A stretch of 52,826 bases of DNA from Flavobacterium sp. (GCA_030151255.1 JASLED010000042.1:1-52826); one strand, 5' to 3'; shown: positions 17,378 to 25,689, counted from the first letter of the stretch. Notes: generated from the letters alone by a model not told the origin. A program made the numbers and translations.

Positions 17378-19030
17378 CTATTTAAAAATTGTATAATATG
17401 CTTTAAAAATGTCGCTATTTAAATTTGTAGAAGTAAAAATCTCTAAAATGGATGGAGATTTACTTGCAAAAAATTCTTCTAAATTTTTGTTTAGTTCATT
17501 TTCACTTTTTGTTTCAAGATAATTGAAGTTATACATGTTTGCTAAATGTTTAGCTGTTAGCTGATGTTTGGTTTCAAAGTATGTATTAAATACATTATTG
17601 TCTTGATGACCTGGCAATGTTCTAAAAATACCTCCACCGCTATTGTTTATAATTACAATTTTAAATGTATCAGGAATATAAGAATTCCATAAGCCGTTAC
17701 TATCATATAAAAAGCTAATATCTCCGGTAAGTAATAATGTTGGTAAATTGCTGCTTACTGCGGCACCAATTGCTGTAGATGTAGAACCGTCAATTCCGCT
17801 TGTACCTCTATTGCAAAAAAGCGTAACAGAAGGTTTTGTGTCAAGTAACTGAACGTAGCGTATTACAGCGCTATTACTCACTTGAAGTTGTGTATTATTT
17901 GGAATTAGTTTTACAACAGAATTAATTGCTTTAAAATCGCAAAAAGGAATAGTTTCTAAATAGTTTTGATGCAACAAATTTCTTGAAGCCATTAATTCAA
18001 TCGCCCATTTATTGTAATCTGAGGTTATTGGTTGATGCATTTGTATCAATTTTTGAAAAAACTGATTTGGACAATCTTCAATAGCATCTGTAAGTACAGC
18101 AAATGTATTATAATGCCTAGATAAATCAATATGCCAATGTTGGGCAGGTTTGTATTGGCGCAAAATTTGTTTAATTTTTTTGCTAACAATCATTCCGCCA
18201 AATGTTATTAATATTTCGGGCTGAAATTGTTGTAGTTCTTCTTCATTAAAAGGAATTACTAATCGATCAATAGCGTTAATAATTCCAGGATGATTGATGT
18301 TGCTTATTGATTCTGCAAGAAACAACACAGATTCTTCTTTTGCTAAAAAATTAAGTATTTCTGTATCTAATGAATTTGGTTTACATTCTCCAACAAGAAT
18401 TAATTTTTTGGTTGCTTTGTTCCAAATAGACGAATAATGTGAATAATCTATTGTTTTTTGAATTTTTGCACTAGTTGGAATTATAATTGGATCAACTTCC
18501 AATTGATTTACGGTATTGTAAAGCGGTTCTTCAAAAGGTGCATTAATATGTACAGGCCCGCCTTGGGTAATAGCAATATTGATTGCTTCATTAATTAACA
18601 CATCATTTTCTTCCGAAGCATTTTCAGATAAATTCGCACTAAAAAGAATATGATTATTAAAAACGTTTTGTTGACGAATGGTTTGTCCGTCGCCAATATC
18701 AATTTTATGTTGTGGTCTGTCTGCCGATAAAACAATTAACGGAATTCTGCTATAAAATGCTTCTGCAATTGCAGGATAATAATTTAGCAATGCCGAACCA
18801 GAAGTACATACCAAAACTGTTGGCGTAGTAACTTGTTGAGAAATTCCCATACCAAAAAAAGCGGCACATCGTTCGTCTGCAATGCTATAGCACGAAAAAA
18901 AAGAATCGCTTGCAAAGCCAATGGTTAATGGTGCATTTCTAGATCCTGGTGATATAACTATGTTGGTAATATTTTTTGCCTTGCAGATAGAAATAAGGCT
19001 TTGGGCTAATTGAATAGTTGGGTAAACCAT
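17378..19030 (-). CDS. menD: 2-succinyl-5-enolpyruvyl-6-hydroxy-3-cyclohexene-1-carboxylate synthase
   Basis: MenD is the ThDP-dependent enzyme that joins isochorismate and 2-oxoglutarate in menaquinone synthesis. The 550 residues show SPGSRNAPL (27-35), E53 in DERCAAFFGMG as the ThDP-activating Glu, a central domain, and the ThDP-pyrophosphate site LTGDISFLYDSNG followed by NNSGGGIF. Length is normal. The start ATG (19030-19028) is followed by VYPTIQLAQSLI, as in relatives. That ATG lies inside a perfect 15-bp inverted repeat (19026-19074), so initiation may be controlled by a hairpin or bound protein. gpx lies upstream on the same strand. Confidence 0.95.
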   Translation of the reverse strand: MVYPTIQLAQSLISICKAKNITNIVISPGSRNAPLTIGFASDSFFSCYSIADERCAAFFGMGISQQVTTPTVLVCTSGSALLNYYPAIAEAFYSRIPLIVLSADRPQHKIDIGDGQTIRQQNVFNNHILFSANLSENASEENDVLINEAINIAITQGGPVHINAPFEEPLYNTVNQLEVDPIIIPTSAKIQKTIDYSHYSSIWNKATKKLILVGECKPNSLDTEILNFLAKEESVLFLAESISNINHPGIINAIDRLVIPFNEEELQQFQPEILITFGGMIVSKKIKQILRQYKPAQHWHIDLSRHYNTFAVLTDAIEDCPNQFFQKLIQMHQPITSDYNKWAIELMASRNLLHQNYLETIPFCDFKAINSVVKLIPNNTQLQVSNSAVIRYVQLLDTKPSVTLFCNRGTSGIDGSTSTAIGAAVSSNLPTLLLTGDISFLYDSNGLWNSYIPDTFKIVIINNSGGGIFRTLPGHQDNNVFNTYFETKHQLTAKHLANMYNFNYLETKSENELNKNLEEFFASKSPSILEIFTSTNLNSDIFKAYYTIFK

Positions 19031-19074
19031 AGTAATATTATAAAATATAAAAGTACAAATAATATTACTATGGT
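19026..19074 (-). promoter_or_regulatory. Perfect 15-bp inverted repeat enclosing the menD start codon
   Basis: ACCATAGTAATATTA (19026-19040) and its exact reverse complement (19060-19074) flank a 19-bp spacer. In the minus-strand transcript the 3' arm holds the AUG of menD, so a folded RNA would bury the start. No U-run follows, so it is not an intrinsic terminator for gpx. If transcription starts between the arms, from the TATATTTT-like box there, the element would act instead as a DNA operator. Confidence 0.6.
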
Positions 19075-19090
19075 AGTTTTTTAAGAGAGA

Positions 19091-19687
19091 TTATTTATTT
19101 TTAATCCAATCTTTTATTTCAGCGTCATTTGGAAGAGTTCTTGGATTGATAACTTTTACTAATTTACCATTTTCGTCAATTAAATATTTCTGAAAGTTCC
19201 ATTCTACATTACTGTCAACAACTCCGTTTAAGTCTTTTTTAGTAAGAAATTGATAAATAGGAGCCATATCTTCACCTTTAACTGAAATTTTTTCCATCAT
19301 TGGAAAAGTTACTCCAAAATTTGCTGTACAAAATGTTGCAATTTGTTCGTTGGTTCCAGGTTCTTGATTTCCAAAATTGTTTGCCGGAAAACCAATAATT
19401 ACAAAGTTTTTGTCTTTAAATTCTTCGTATAGCTTTTGTAATTGTTCATATTGTGGTGTTAAGCCACATTCGGAAGCTGTATTTACAACCATTATTTTTT
19501 TACCTTTTAAGGTAGAAAAATCAAATTCTTGCCCGTACAAATCGGTTACTTTAAATTGGTGAATTGTTTGTTCTTTTTTGATTGGCTTTGTCATCGAAAT
19601 ATTGGTGTTTTGTTTGTTTTCTGAATATGCATATGTTGCAATAACGCTTAAGGCTATTATAGCAATACTAAACAATTGTTTTTTCAT
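19091..19687 (-). CDS. Glutathione peroxidase family, thioredoxin-dependent type
   Basis: A 198-residue peroxidase reducing hydrogen peroxide or lipid peroxides. An N-terminal hydrophobic segment (1-22, IALSVIATYAYS) suggests export to the periplasm. The catalytic tetrad is visible: C74 in NTASECGLT, Q108 in GNQEPG, and W163-N164 in VEWNF. C120 in FCTANFGVTFP matches the resolving Cys of two-Cys, thioredoxin-using members such as yeast Gpx3, so glutathione is probably not the donor; this fits a bacillithiol organism. It lies 60 bases upstream of menD and diverges from the porE-like gene. Confidence 0.9.
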   Translation of the reverse strand: MKKQLFSIAIIALSVIATYAYSENKQNTNISMTKPIKKEQTIHQFKVTDLYGQEFDFSTLKGKKIMVVNTASECGLTPQYEQLQKLYEEFKDKNFVIIGFPANNFGNQEPGTNEQIATFCTANFGVTFPMMEKISVKGEDMAPIYQFLTKKDLNGVVDSNVEWNFQKYLIDENGKLVKVINPRTLPNDAEIKDWIKNK

Positions 19688-20020
19688 ATAATCTGTTTGC
19701 TTGTTTATGTAAACTTTTACTATTTTTAATTGACTTAAAACCAGTTAATTGAGTTGGTTTTTTTTATTCTTGTAATTTCTATATTAATGTTTTTTAGAAG
19801 ATTTTACAACGTTACAAGAATGACTAATTAAAATTACGAAAGGAATTTGATTTTCGAGTTATTTTAACTTTTTTGTGATTCTTCTTCTTTCTTTGGCGCG
19901 ATACTTGAATAGTTTTATCGATATACCCTATATCGTTTGTTAATGTACTATTAAACTATCTTTTTTTGCATAATCTATTAAAAATGGGTGCGTTAGTTTA
20001 ATACTAATTCAAGATAAAAA
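19688..20020. other. Divergent intergenic region, gpx / porE-like gene
   Basis: No gene is seen in these 333 bases. They hold a terminator-like hairpin on the plus strand (AAAACCA 19737-19743, TGGTTTT 19755-19761, then T-run) with no plus-strand gene before it, and the palindrome and promoter described at 19919-19964. Confidence 0.6.
19919..19964 (+). promoter_or_regulatory. Promoter and palindromic operator candidate of the porE-like gene
   Basis: CGATATACCCTATATCG (19919-19935) is a perfect 7-3-7 palindrome directly abutting a TTTG -33 box (19936-19939). A 17-bp spacer leads to TATCTTTT (19957-19964), one mismatch from TAnnTTTG. A factor bound at the palindrome would touch polymerase at -33. 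Confidence 0.5.
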
Positions 20021-21943
20021 ATGAAAAAACTAATTATTCTTGCTATCTGTTTGTTAACTATTACTTGTGTTGCAAAAAGTAAACCTAGTTTAAAAAAAGC
20101 AGATAACTATTTTGAAAAACTAGATTATCAAAAAGCAAAAGATGAATATACAAGATTGCTGCGTGGCAAACGCACATCTAATATAATTTATTTACAATTG
20201 GCTATTTGTTATGATAAGTTGGGCGAATCGGTGCAGGCAGCAAAGTTTTACGCAAAGTCTTTGGAAAATGATTCTTCTCTAAATGCTGAAATCAATTATC
20301 GTTTAGCTTACAATCTTCAAAAAAGCGGAAGATATGAAGCCGCAAAAGCAGAAATGAAAAAATTTGCCTTTAAAGAACCGAGCAATAGAAAATCAGTTTA
20401 TTTTTTTGAACATAAAGATGAAAATCCGTTGAATTTGCCTGAGTCTGCTTATTTCATAGAAGAATCTGGTTTAAATGATGCTAATTACAATAGTTACAAT
20501 ATTACTTTGGCTCAATCAGATACAGTTTTATTTGTATCAAATAGAACAAAATATGAAAATAAACTGTTTAGAAAATGGTTTGAAGTAAAGGACAAAATAA
20601 CTAAAAAACCGAATACAGATATTTATGAAGCTATTGTAACTACCAAGAATGATCCGACATATGAGAGCATACATTTAAAAGGACCAATAAATAGAAGATT
20701 TAATGAAGGGCAAGCTGTAATGCATTCTAAAAAACAGTTGATTTATTTTTCGTCCGAAAGTTATCGAAATAAAAAATTCAGAAAAAATCCAACGGTTCAA
20801 AAACGCGAGGCAGTTATGAGTTTGTTTTTGGCCGTTAGAAAAGGAAAAAAATGGAAAAAGATAAAAACTTTATCATTTGTAGAAGCTGGTTTTACTTACG
20901 TTGATCCGTTTGTTTCTTCTGATGGTAAATATTTATATTATGCATCAAATCAGGAAGGAAGTTATGGCGATTTGGACATATGGCGTGTAGAAATTTTAGA
21001 AGATGGCTTTGCTTTTGGAAAACCGGAAAATATAGGAAATCAAATAAATACTGGCTTTGTAGAAAGGGCACCTTTCATTACAACAGATCAGATTATGTAT
21101 TTTACATCTGATCGTTGGGGTGGATTTGGCGGATTGGATATTTATAGCCTAGATTTAAAAGATAGCAATGCCAAACCTATAAATATGGGAAAAGGTATTA
21201 ATACAGCAAAAGATGAAATTAATTTTGTGTATAATACAAAACGTAATTTTGGTTTTTTATCGTCAGATAGAATTGGTAGAAAAGATATTTATAAAGTAAA
21301 ACCACATTGTTTAAAAGAATTAAAAATTAGTGTTTTAGATGAGCAAACAAAAGAACAAATAGCTGATGTAATGATAGAAATAACTGATGTAAATCATTAT
21401 GTTTTGTATGCAGATAGATCAAATAAAGAAGGTGAATTTACTGTAAGTCTTACATGTAAAAAATTAGTAAAAGCTAGTTTTCAAAAAGAAGGTTATTATT
21501 ATAAAGAACTTAATAATTTGGTAGGTCAGTCTATTGAAGATGAAATGATTGTTTACCTAAAACCAAAGCCACCTTTAGCAATACAAGAAGATCGAATAAT
21601 ACTCAACGATATTTCTTTTGTTTTTAACGGCTCAGATATTTCCGAAAAAAGCAAATTTGAATTAGATAAGTTGGTTCAATTTATGAAAGCTAATCCAAAA
21701 ATGAGAATTAAAATAATTTCGCATACAGATAATGTAGGAAATGAAACGTATAATTTGTTTTTGTCGGAAAAAAGAGCAAAAAATACGTCAAAGTATTTAG
21801 AAGATAATGGAATTGATGCAAGTAGAATAGAAGCTATAGGTGTAGGAAGTGCAGAACCTAAGATTTTTTGTAAAGATTGTTCGGAAGAAGAAAATCAAGA
21901 AAATAGACGATCTGAGTTTATTATACTTCTTAGATTCAACTAA
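20021..21943 (+). CDS. PorE-like OmpA family protein (TPR, PD40 propeller, carboxypeptidase-regulatory-like, OmpA)
   Basis: The 640-residue exported protein has a signal peptide (about 1-19), TPR repeats (about 20-125), WD40/PD40 repeats (about 150-430; FVSNRTK, YYASNQEGSYGDLDIW, FTSDRWGGFGGLDIY), a small carboxypeptidase-regulatory-like domain (about 432-515) and an OmpA peptidoglycan-binding domain (about 525-635; SHTDNVGNETYN, LSEKRAKNT). This order equals PorE of the type IX secretion system, which anchors the machinery to peptidoglycan. The usual PorP/SprF neighbour is absent, so it may be a paralogue. The last residues FN and the stop codon come from IS30 DNA; before insertion the end would have read LLRSTL. 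Confidence 0.87.
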   Translation: MKKLIILAICLLTITCVAKSKPSLKKADNYFEKLDYQKAKDEYTRLLRGKRTSNIIYLQLAICYDKLGESVQAAKFYAKSLENDSSLNAEINYRLAYNLQKSGRYEAAKAEMKKFAFKEPSNRKSVYFFEHKDENPLNLPESAYFIEESGLNDANYNSYNITLAQSDTVLFVSNRTKYENKLFRKWFEVKDKITKKPNTDIYEAIVTTKNDPTYESIHLKGPINRRFNEGQAVMHSKKQLIYFSSESYRNKKFRKNPTVQKREAVMSLFLAVRKGKKWKKIKTLSFVEAGFTYVDPFVSSDGKYLYYASNQEGSYGDLDIWRVEILEDGFAFGKPENIGNQINTGFVERAPFITTDQIMYFTSDRWGGFGGLDIYSLDLKDSNAKPINMGKGINTAKDEINFVYNTKRNFGFLSSDRIGRKDIYKVKPHCLKELKISVLDEQTKEQIADVMIEITDVNHYVLYADRSNKEGEFTVSLTCKKLVKASFQKEGYYYKELNNLVGQSIEDEMIVYLKPKPPLAIQEDRIILNDISFVFNGSDISEKSKFELDKLVQFMKANPKMRIKIISHTDNVGNETYNLFLSEKRAKNTSKYLEDNGIDASRIEAIGVGSAEPKIFCKDCSEEENQENRRSEFIILLRFN

Positions 21944-21955
21944 TAAATGCAACAG
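21936..21955 (+). repeat. IS30 left terminal inverted repeat
   Basis: Pairs with 22963-22982: 18 of 20 positions match, including the run TAAATGCAACAG. Confidence 0.85.
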
Positions 21956-22001
21956 CATTTAAAAAAACATCTACTTTTGAGGTTCCTACACACCCAAAAA
22001 G

Positions 22002-22982
22002 ATGTCACATTTAACGTTAGAACAAAGATATAAAATAGAAGCATATAAAAAGGCAGGTAAATCACTTACTGAAATTGCTTGTTATATAGGCAAAGACAAG
22101 TCTGTTGTTAGCAGAGAGCTTAAGCGCAATTCAGACGAAAGAAATGGTGTTTATAAAGCTAATCTTGGGCAAAGAAAGACAGCTCAACGACACAAAGAAA
22201 AACGCAAGAGAATACGCTTAACTGAAAACGTAAAAATAACTATTATAGACTATCTTAATCAGGATTATAGTCCAGAACAAATAGTAGGCAGAAGTAAACT
22301 TGAAGCAAAAGAAATGGTCTCTGTTGAATGTATTTATCAATTCATTTGGCAGAACAAAAAACAAGGAGGAAAGCTTTATAAGCATCTTAGAACTAAAGGT
22401 AAAAAATATAGAAAAAGAGGGGCATACAAAGACAGTAGAGGCTTGATAAGCAATAGAGTAGATATTGAAAAAAGACCTAGTATAGTTGATGATAAATATA
22501 GCATAGGTGATCTTGAAATAGATTTAGTAATAGGGAAAAATCATCGTGGAGCATTGCTTACTATAAACGATAGAGCTACAGGGGTTTTATGGATGGGAAA
22601 GATAGAATCAAAGGAAGCTCACGTTGTCGAAGCTAAAATTATAGAACTCTTAAAAGACTTCAAACCGTTACTTCATACTATGACTTCTGATAACGGAAAA
22701 GAGTTTGCAAACCATCTAAATATAGCAAACACTCTAGAGCTTGATTACTACTTTGCAAAGCCTTATCACAGTTGGGAAAGAGGAGCTAATGAAAATTTAA
22801 ATGGATTAGTAAGACAATATTTCCCTAAAATGATTAATTTCGATTTAATTACACAAGCAACAATTGACAAGGCTGTAAATATTTTAAACAACAGACCCAG
22901 AAAGAGATTTGGTTTTAAATCGCCTAACGAAATTTTTACAGAAAAATTAGACCAAATGGTTACTGTTGCATTTAATACTTGA
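22002..22982 (+). CDS. IS30 family transposase
   Basis: The 326-residue DDE transposase has an N-terminal helix-turn-helix (about 1-45: LTLEQRYKIEAYKKAGKSLT, EIACYIGKDKSVVSREL) that recognises the element ends. The catalytic domain (about 165-310) shows D174 in EIDLVIG, D230 in TSDNGKEF and E264 in ERGANENLNGLVRQYFPK, the IS30 signature. The closing NNRPRKRFGFKSPNEIF is also typical. The frame is unbroken and the stop codon falls exactly at the element end. Confidence 0.96.
   Translation: MSHLTLEQRYKIEAYKKAGKSLTEIACYIGKDKSVVSRELKRNSDERNGVYKANLGQRKTAQRHKEKRKRIRLTENVKITIIDYLNQDYSPEQIVGRSKLEAKEMVSVECIYQFIWQNKKQGGKLYKHLRTKGKKYRKRGAYKDSRGLISNRVDIEKRPSIVDDKYSIGDLEIDLVIGKNHRGALLTINDRATGVLWMGKIESKEAHVVEAKIIELLKDFKPLLHTMTSDNGKEFANHLNIANTLELDYYFAKPYHSWERGANENLNGLVRQYFPKMINFDLITQATIDKAVNILNNRPRKRFGFKSPNEIFTEKLDQMVTVAFNT
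22963..22982 (-). repeat. IS30 right terminal inverted repeat
   Basis: Reverse complement of the left repeat with two mismatches; it also encodes the last codons and stop of the transposase. Confidence 0.85.
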
Positions 22983-23271
22983 ATCCACCCTTTAAAAATA
23001 ATAAAGCTGTAATTAAAAACAGGTTTTTCAGCAATTAGTTTAGTGTTTGTAGCTGTTTTTTAGATATAAAATAAAGTTAATTGTAATTTATAATACTCTG
23101 ATTTACTGTAATTATTACTTTTTATGTTGTTAATAAATTGTTATAAGTATTTTTTAGTCAGGTAAAATTGTATTGATTTGTTAATACAGATCTGCACTTT
23201 TTATCAATTTTAAAATGAAATACTCACTATTAGTTTCATCTTATTAACGAAAGAATTAAACTAAAAAAAGT

Positions 23272-23823
23272 ATGAAAAAAGTTTTAATTACAGGAGTGAT
23301 TTTACTTAGCGTATCGTTAGGTTTTGCTCAAAGTGGAATCAAAAACACAAGTATTGGATTAAATTTAGGTAACTCAATTTCAATTTTATTTGAAGATATA
23401 AGAGAGTTAAACTTAGGAGATAACCAAGAAAAGCGCATTAGAGAATATCAACGCAATTACGAAAAAGAGTATAATGATTGGTATAAACGAAAACGCTATA
23501 ATTCTTCTGAAATAAATCGAAAAAGAGAAGATATCCTAAGAAGAATTAATGTTCAAATTGAAGGGGTTTTAACCGTAGAACAAGTTAATTATTGGAATAA
23601 AGGTTATAAACACGGAAATAAAAAAGGTCATTATAAGAACCGATGGAAAAACGATGATGTTCTAGATAGAAGGTTAAGTGATTTGGAAAGACAATATGAA
23701 TACGATCTTAAAATGATTGAAAAAGATTATCGCTTAACTAAAAATCAAAGAAAGTATGAAAAAGAGCGTTTAAAAACTGCATATCAATACGAAAAAAACA
23801 GATTGAAAAGATATTATTCATAA
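23272..23823 (+). CDS. Small secreted helical protein, Spy/CpxP-like
   Basis: The 183-residue protein has a clear signal peptide (about 1-19, LGFAQ). The mature part is highly charged and helical, rich in Arg, Lys, Glu and Tyr (for example KRIREYQRNYEKEYNDWYKR and YEYDLKMIEKDYR). ILRRINVQIEGVLTVEQVNYW resembles the LTxxQ repeat of the Spy/CpxP periplasmic chaperones, but only one such segment is seen, so the family link is tentative. It lies after the IS30 element with its own leader of about 290 bases and ends at a terminator. Function unknown. Confidence 0.8.
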   Translation: MKKVLITGVILLSVSLGFAQSGIKNTSIGLNLGNSISILFEDIRELNLGDNQEKRIREYQRNYEKEYNDWYKRKRYNSSEINRKREDILRRINVQIEGVLTVEQVNYWNKGYKHGNKKGHYKNRWKNDDVLDRRLSDLERQYEYDLKMIEKDYRLTKNQRKYEKERLKTAYQYEKNRLKRYYS

Positions 23824-23830
23824 TAAAAAA

Positions 23831-23859
23831 AAGGATTGCGAAACAAGCAATCTTTTTTT
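23831..23859 (+). terminator. Terminator of the Spy-like gene
   Basis: Arms 23831-23839 and 23847-23855 (9 pairs, one G-U), loop GAAACAA, then T-run. Confidence 0.85.
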
Positions 23860-23953
23860 GTTTGGTAAATGATTTAACGTTTATTGAAACAAGAATTGTT
23901 TTACTTTTGAAACCACTAAAAAACGATTATAATCAAATTTACGATTACTAAAA

Positions 23954-24901
23954 ATGAGAAAAATTTTACTTTTACTTACAGTATGTCTTAGTTCAGTTTT
24001 ATCAGCACAAGAAGCTGGTAGAAAGGGCGAGTTGTTGAGAAATGAAGCTAGCACAAAAGATATGCAAATTCGATCAAACGATTATTATTCGCGCTCAAGT
24101 TCTTCCGATTCTAAAAGTGTAAATTATAATAACAGATCTAATACCTATAATACAAATAATAACATAAAAAATGTTAGCTATAATTGGCATCAAAATTATG
24201 GGTATGCTGAGGTTTTCTTACGAATTCCAGAAGGTGGTTATTATACTGTCGAAGTAGGCAATCAGGTAATAAGCAACGGAACAGGTAAATTTCGATTTTT
24301 TGATTTGAATGCTGGAAAAATGCCGATTTCTATTTACCAAGATGGTTATTTATTATACAGAACTCAATTAAATGTTAGAAATGAAAGTCGTTTGGTTTTA
24401 GACTTTTTTACAAGACACGGATTATTTTTGCTAGATAATTATTCAATAAAAGGAAAACAATATGCTTTTAATGAATGGGATGAGGTATGGAATGCTCCTT
24501 ATGGTAATGGAAGCGGAAATTGGAACAACAACAATAATTGGAATAATAATAACAACAGTAATTGGAACAACAATAATGGTAATTGGAATGGAAATGTACA
24601 GCCTAAAATGGTAATGGACAATAATGCATTTGATTCTTTTGTAGCAAGTATGAAAAAATCTGCAAGTTTTGATAAAGACAAATTGAATTTTATTAAACAA
24701 CAAGCCACAGTAAGTATGTTTACCTCTCAGCAAATAAAAGCACTTTTAAAAACGTTTTCTTTTGATGATAGTAGAGTTGATGCCGGAAAAATACTTTATC
24801 CACGCTGTGTAGATGTTGCCAATTTTTATATTGTTTACGAAAGTTTTGATTTTGACAGTAATAGAAAAAAATTAATGGATTTTATCAATAATATGAGATA
24901 A
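23954..24901 (+). CDS. Secreted DUF4476 domain protein with Trp-Asn repeat
   Basis: The 315-residue protein has a signal peptide (about 1-19, VLSAQ), an Asn/Ser-rich segment, a beta-rich domain (about 80-165: GYAEVFLRIPEGGYYTVEVG), a low-complexity W-N repeat (about 187-216), and a C-terminal DUF4476 domain (about 217-315: NAFDSFVASMKKSASFDKDK, ALLKTFSFDDSRVDAGKILY). DUF4476 is common in Flavobacteriia and its role is unknown. The W-N repeat is probably a flexible linker. It follows the Spy-like gene after a terminator, so it has its own promoter. Confidence 0.88.
   Translation: MRKILLLLTVCLSSVLSAQEAGRKGELLRNEASTKDMQIRSNDYYSRSSSSDSKSVNYNNRSNTYNTNNNIKNVSYNWHQNYGYAEVFLRIPEGGYYTVEVGNQVISNGTGKFRFFDLNAGKMPISIYQDGYLLYRTQLNVRNESRLVLDFFTRHGLFLLDNYSIKGKQYAFNEWDEVWNAPYGNGSGNWNNNNNWNNNNNSNWNNNNGNWNGNVQPKMVMDNNAFDSFVASMKKSASFDKDKLNFIKQQATVSMFTSQQIKALLKTFSFDDSRVDAGKILYPRCVDVANFYIVYESFDFDSNRKKLMDFINNMR
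24518..24591 (+). repeat. In-frame tandem repeat coding for NW(N)n units
   Basis: Four AAT-TGG units separated by AAC/AAT codon runs. It codes for Trp flanked by Asn stretches and is a likely site of slippage-driven length variation. Confidence 0.75.
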
Positions 24902-24902
24902 T

Positions 24903-24932
24903 AAAAAAAGAGAAGAAACCTTCTCTTTTTTT
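24903..24932. terminator. Bidirectional terminator between DUF4476 and DUF4269 genes
   Basis: Perfect 13-bp arms (24903-24915, 24920-24932) with loop AAAC; A-run and T-run on either side serve the convergent genes. Confidence 0.92.
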
Positions 24933-24946
24933 GTTTCCAAAAACAA

Positions 24947-25474
24947 CTAATTTTCCAAAACGTATTCAAGTAAACTTTCGTACGAATCTCCTTCAAGGTT
25001 TAAAAGCTTTGCAAAAGCAGGTTCGGTTTTTAAGCCTAGTTTTTTTAGGTCAATAATTTTCTGTTTAAAATCTTCTCCAAAAACTTTCAATATTTTGTGT
25101 TCAATCAACATATGACGATAACCATTTTGTAAATTTACCTCAATAGGCTGTGCAAATAATTCGATAGGATATTTGTCAACAATAAACTGAACAATAATAG
25201 TTTTTAAGCCAGCAATTTCAATTTCTTCTATTAAGAAGTTATTCAAATGCGAAAAAGAAGAAGTAACAATAGATATAAAAAGATCTTTATTGTGATAACA
25301 ACAAGCAATATCTAAATCGCTCGAATCAATTGCAATATCGATAGGAAAAGTACCAACCAAAACAGGATCAAATTCTTTTAAAATTTCCATAATACCGCTA
25401 TTGTCAAGTAGCATTTTTATTTTCTGCTGTATAGCGCTGCCTTGTGATAAATAATCTAAATTTCTAAAATTCAT
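24947..25474 (-). CDS. DUF4269 family, nucleotidyltransferase-like protein
   Basis: The 175-residue protein matches the DUF4269 family, a branch of the nucleotidyltransferase fold. GTFPIDIAIDSSDLDIAC (about 42-59) is the GS-x-DxD-like segment, with SSDLDI carrying the probable metal-binding Asp pair, and YPIELFAQP gives the third acidic strand. No partner gene is adjacent, so it is not an obvious toxin-antitoxin pair. It is transcribed alone against DUF4476. Substrate unknown. Confidence 0.85.
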   Translation of the reverse strand: MNFRNLDYLSQGSAIQQKIKMLLDNSGIMEILKEFDPVLVGTFPIDIAIDSSDLDIACCYHNKDLFISIVTSSFSHLNNFLIEEIEIAGLKTIIVQFIVDKYPIELFAQPIEVNLQNGYRHMLIEHKILKVFGEDFKQKIIDLKKLGLKTEPAFAKLLNLEGDSYESLLEYVLEN

Positions 25475-25689
25475 TGCTTTTTTTACTTTAATTCAATGTT
25501 TGTTGAAAGTAAGAAAAACATGTCATTTTTTGTAATAAAATTCAATATTCAAATAAAAAAAGGTTTAAAAGAAATATAGAAAATGCTAATTTTTATTTTT
25601 GTTAATTATTTAACATATTTATCAAAATTAAATCGTAGAATTACACAATAAAACAAGGAGTAATACTGTTTATAAAAGGTATAAATTAC

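Larger units (their letters stand above)
21936..22982 (+). mobile_element. IS30 family insertion sequence, complete
   Basis: A 1047-bp element bounded by 20-bp terminal inverted repeats (21936-21955 and 22963-22982) with two mismatches. The dinucleotide AT at 21934-21935 and 22983-22984 fits the 2-bp target duplication of IS30 elements. One transposase gene fills it, and its TGA stop is the last three bases of the element. The transposase frame is intact, so it may be active. The left end overlaps the 3' end of the porE-like gene. Confidence 0.88.

Noticed and set aside
24443..24733. Minus-strand open frames across the DUF4476 repeat
   Set aside because: They are shadows of the Asn/Trp-rich plus-strand coding sequence, reading as long Ile/Val or Leu runs with no start context.
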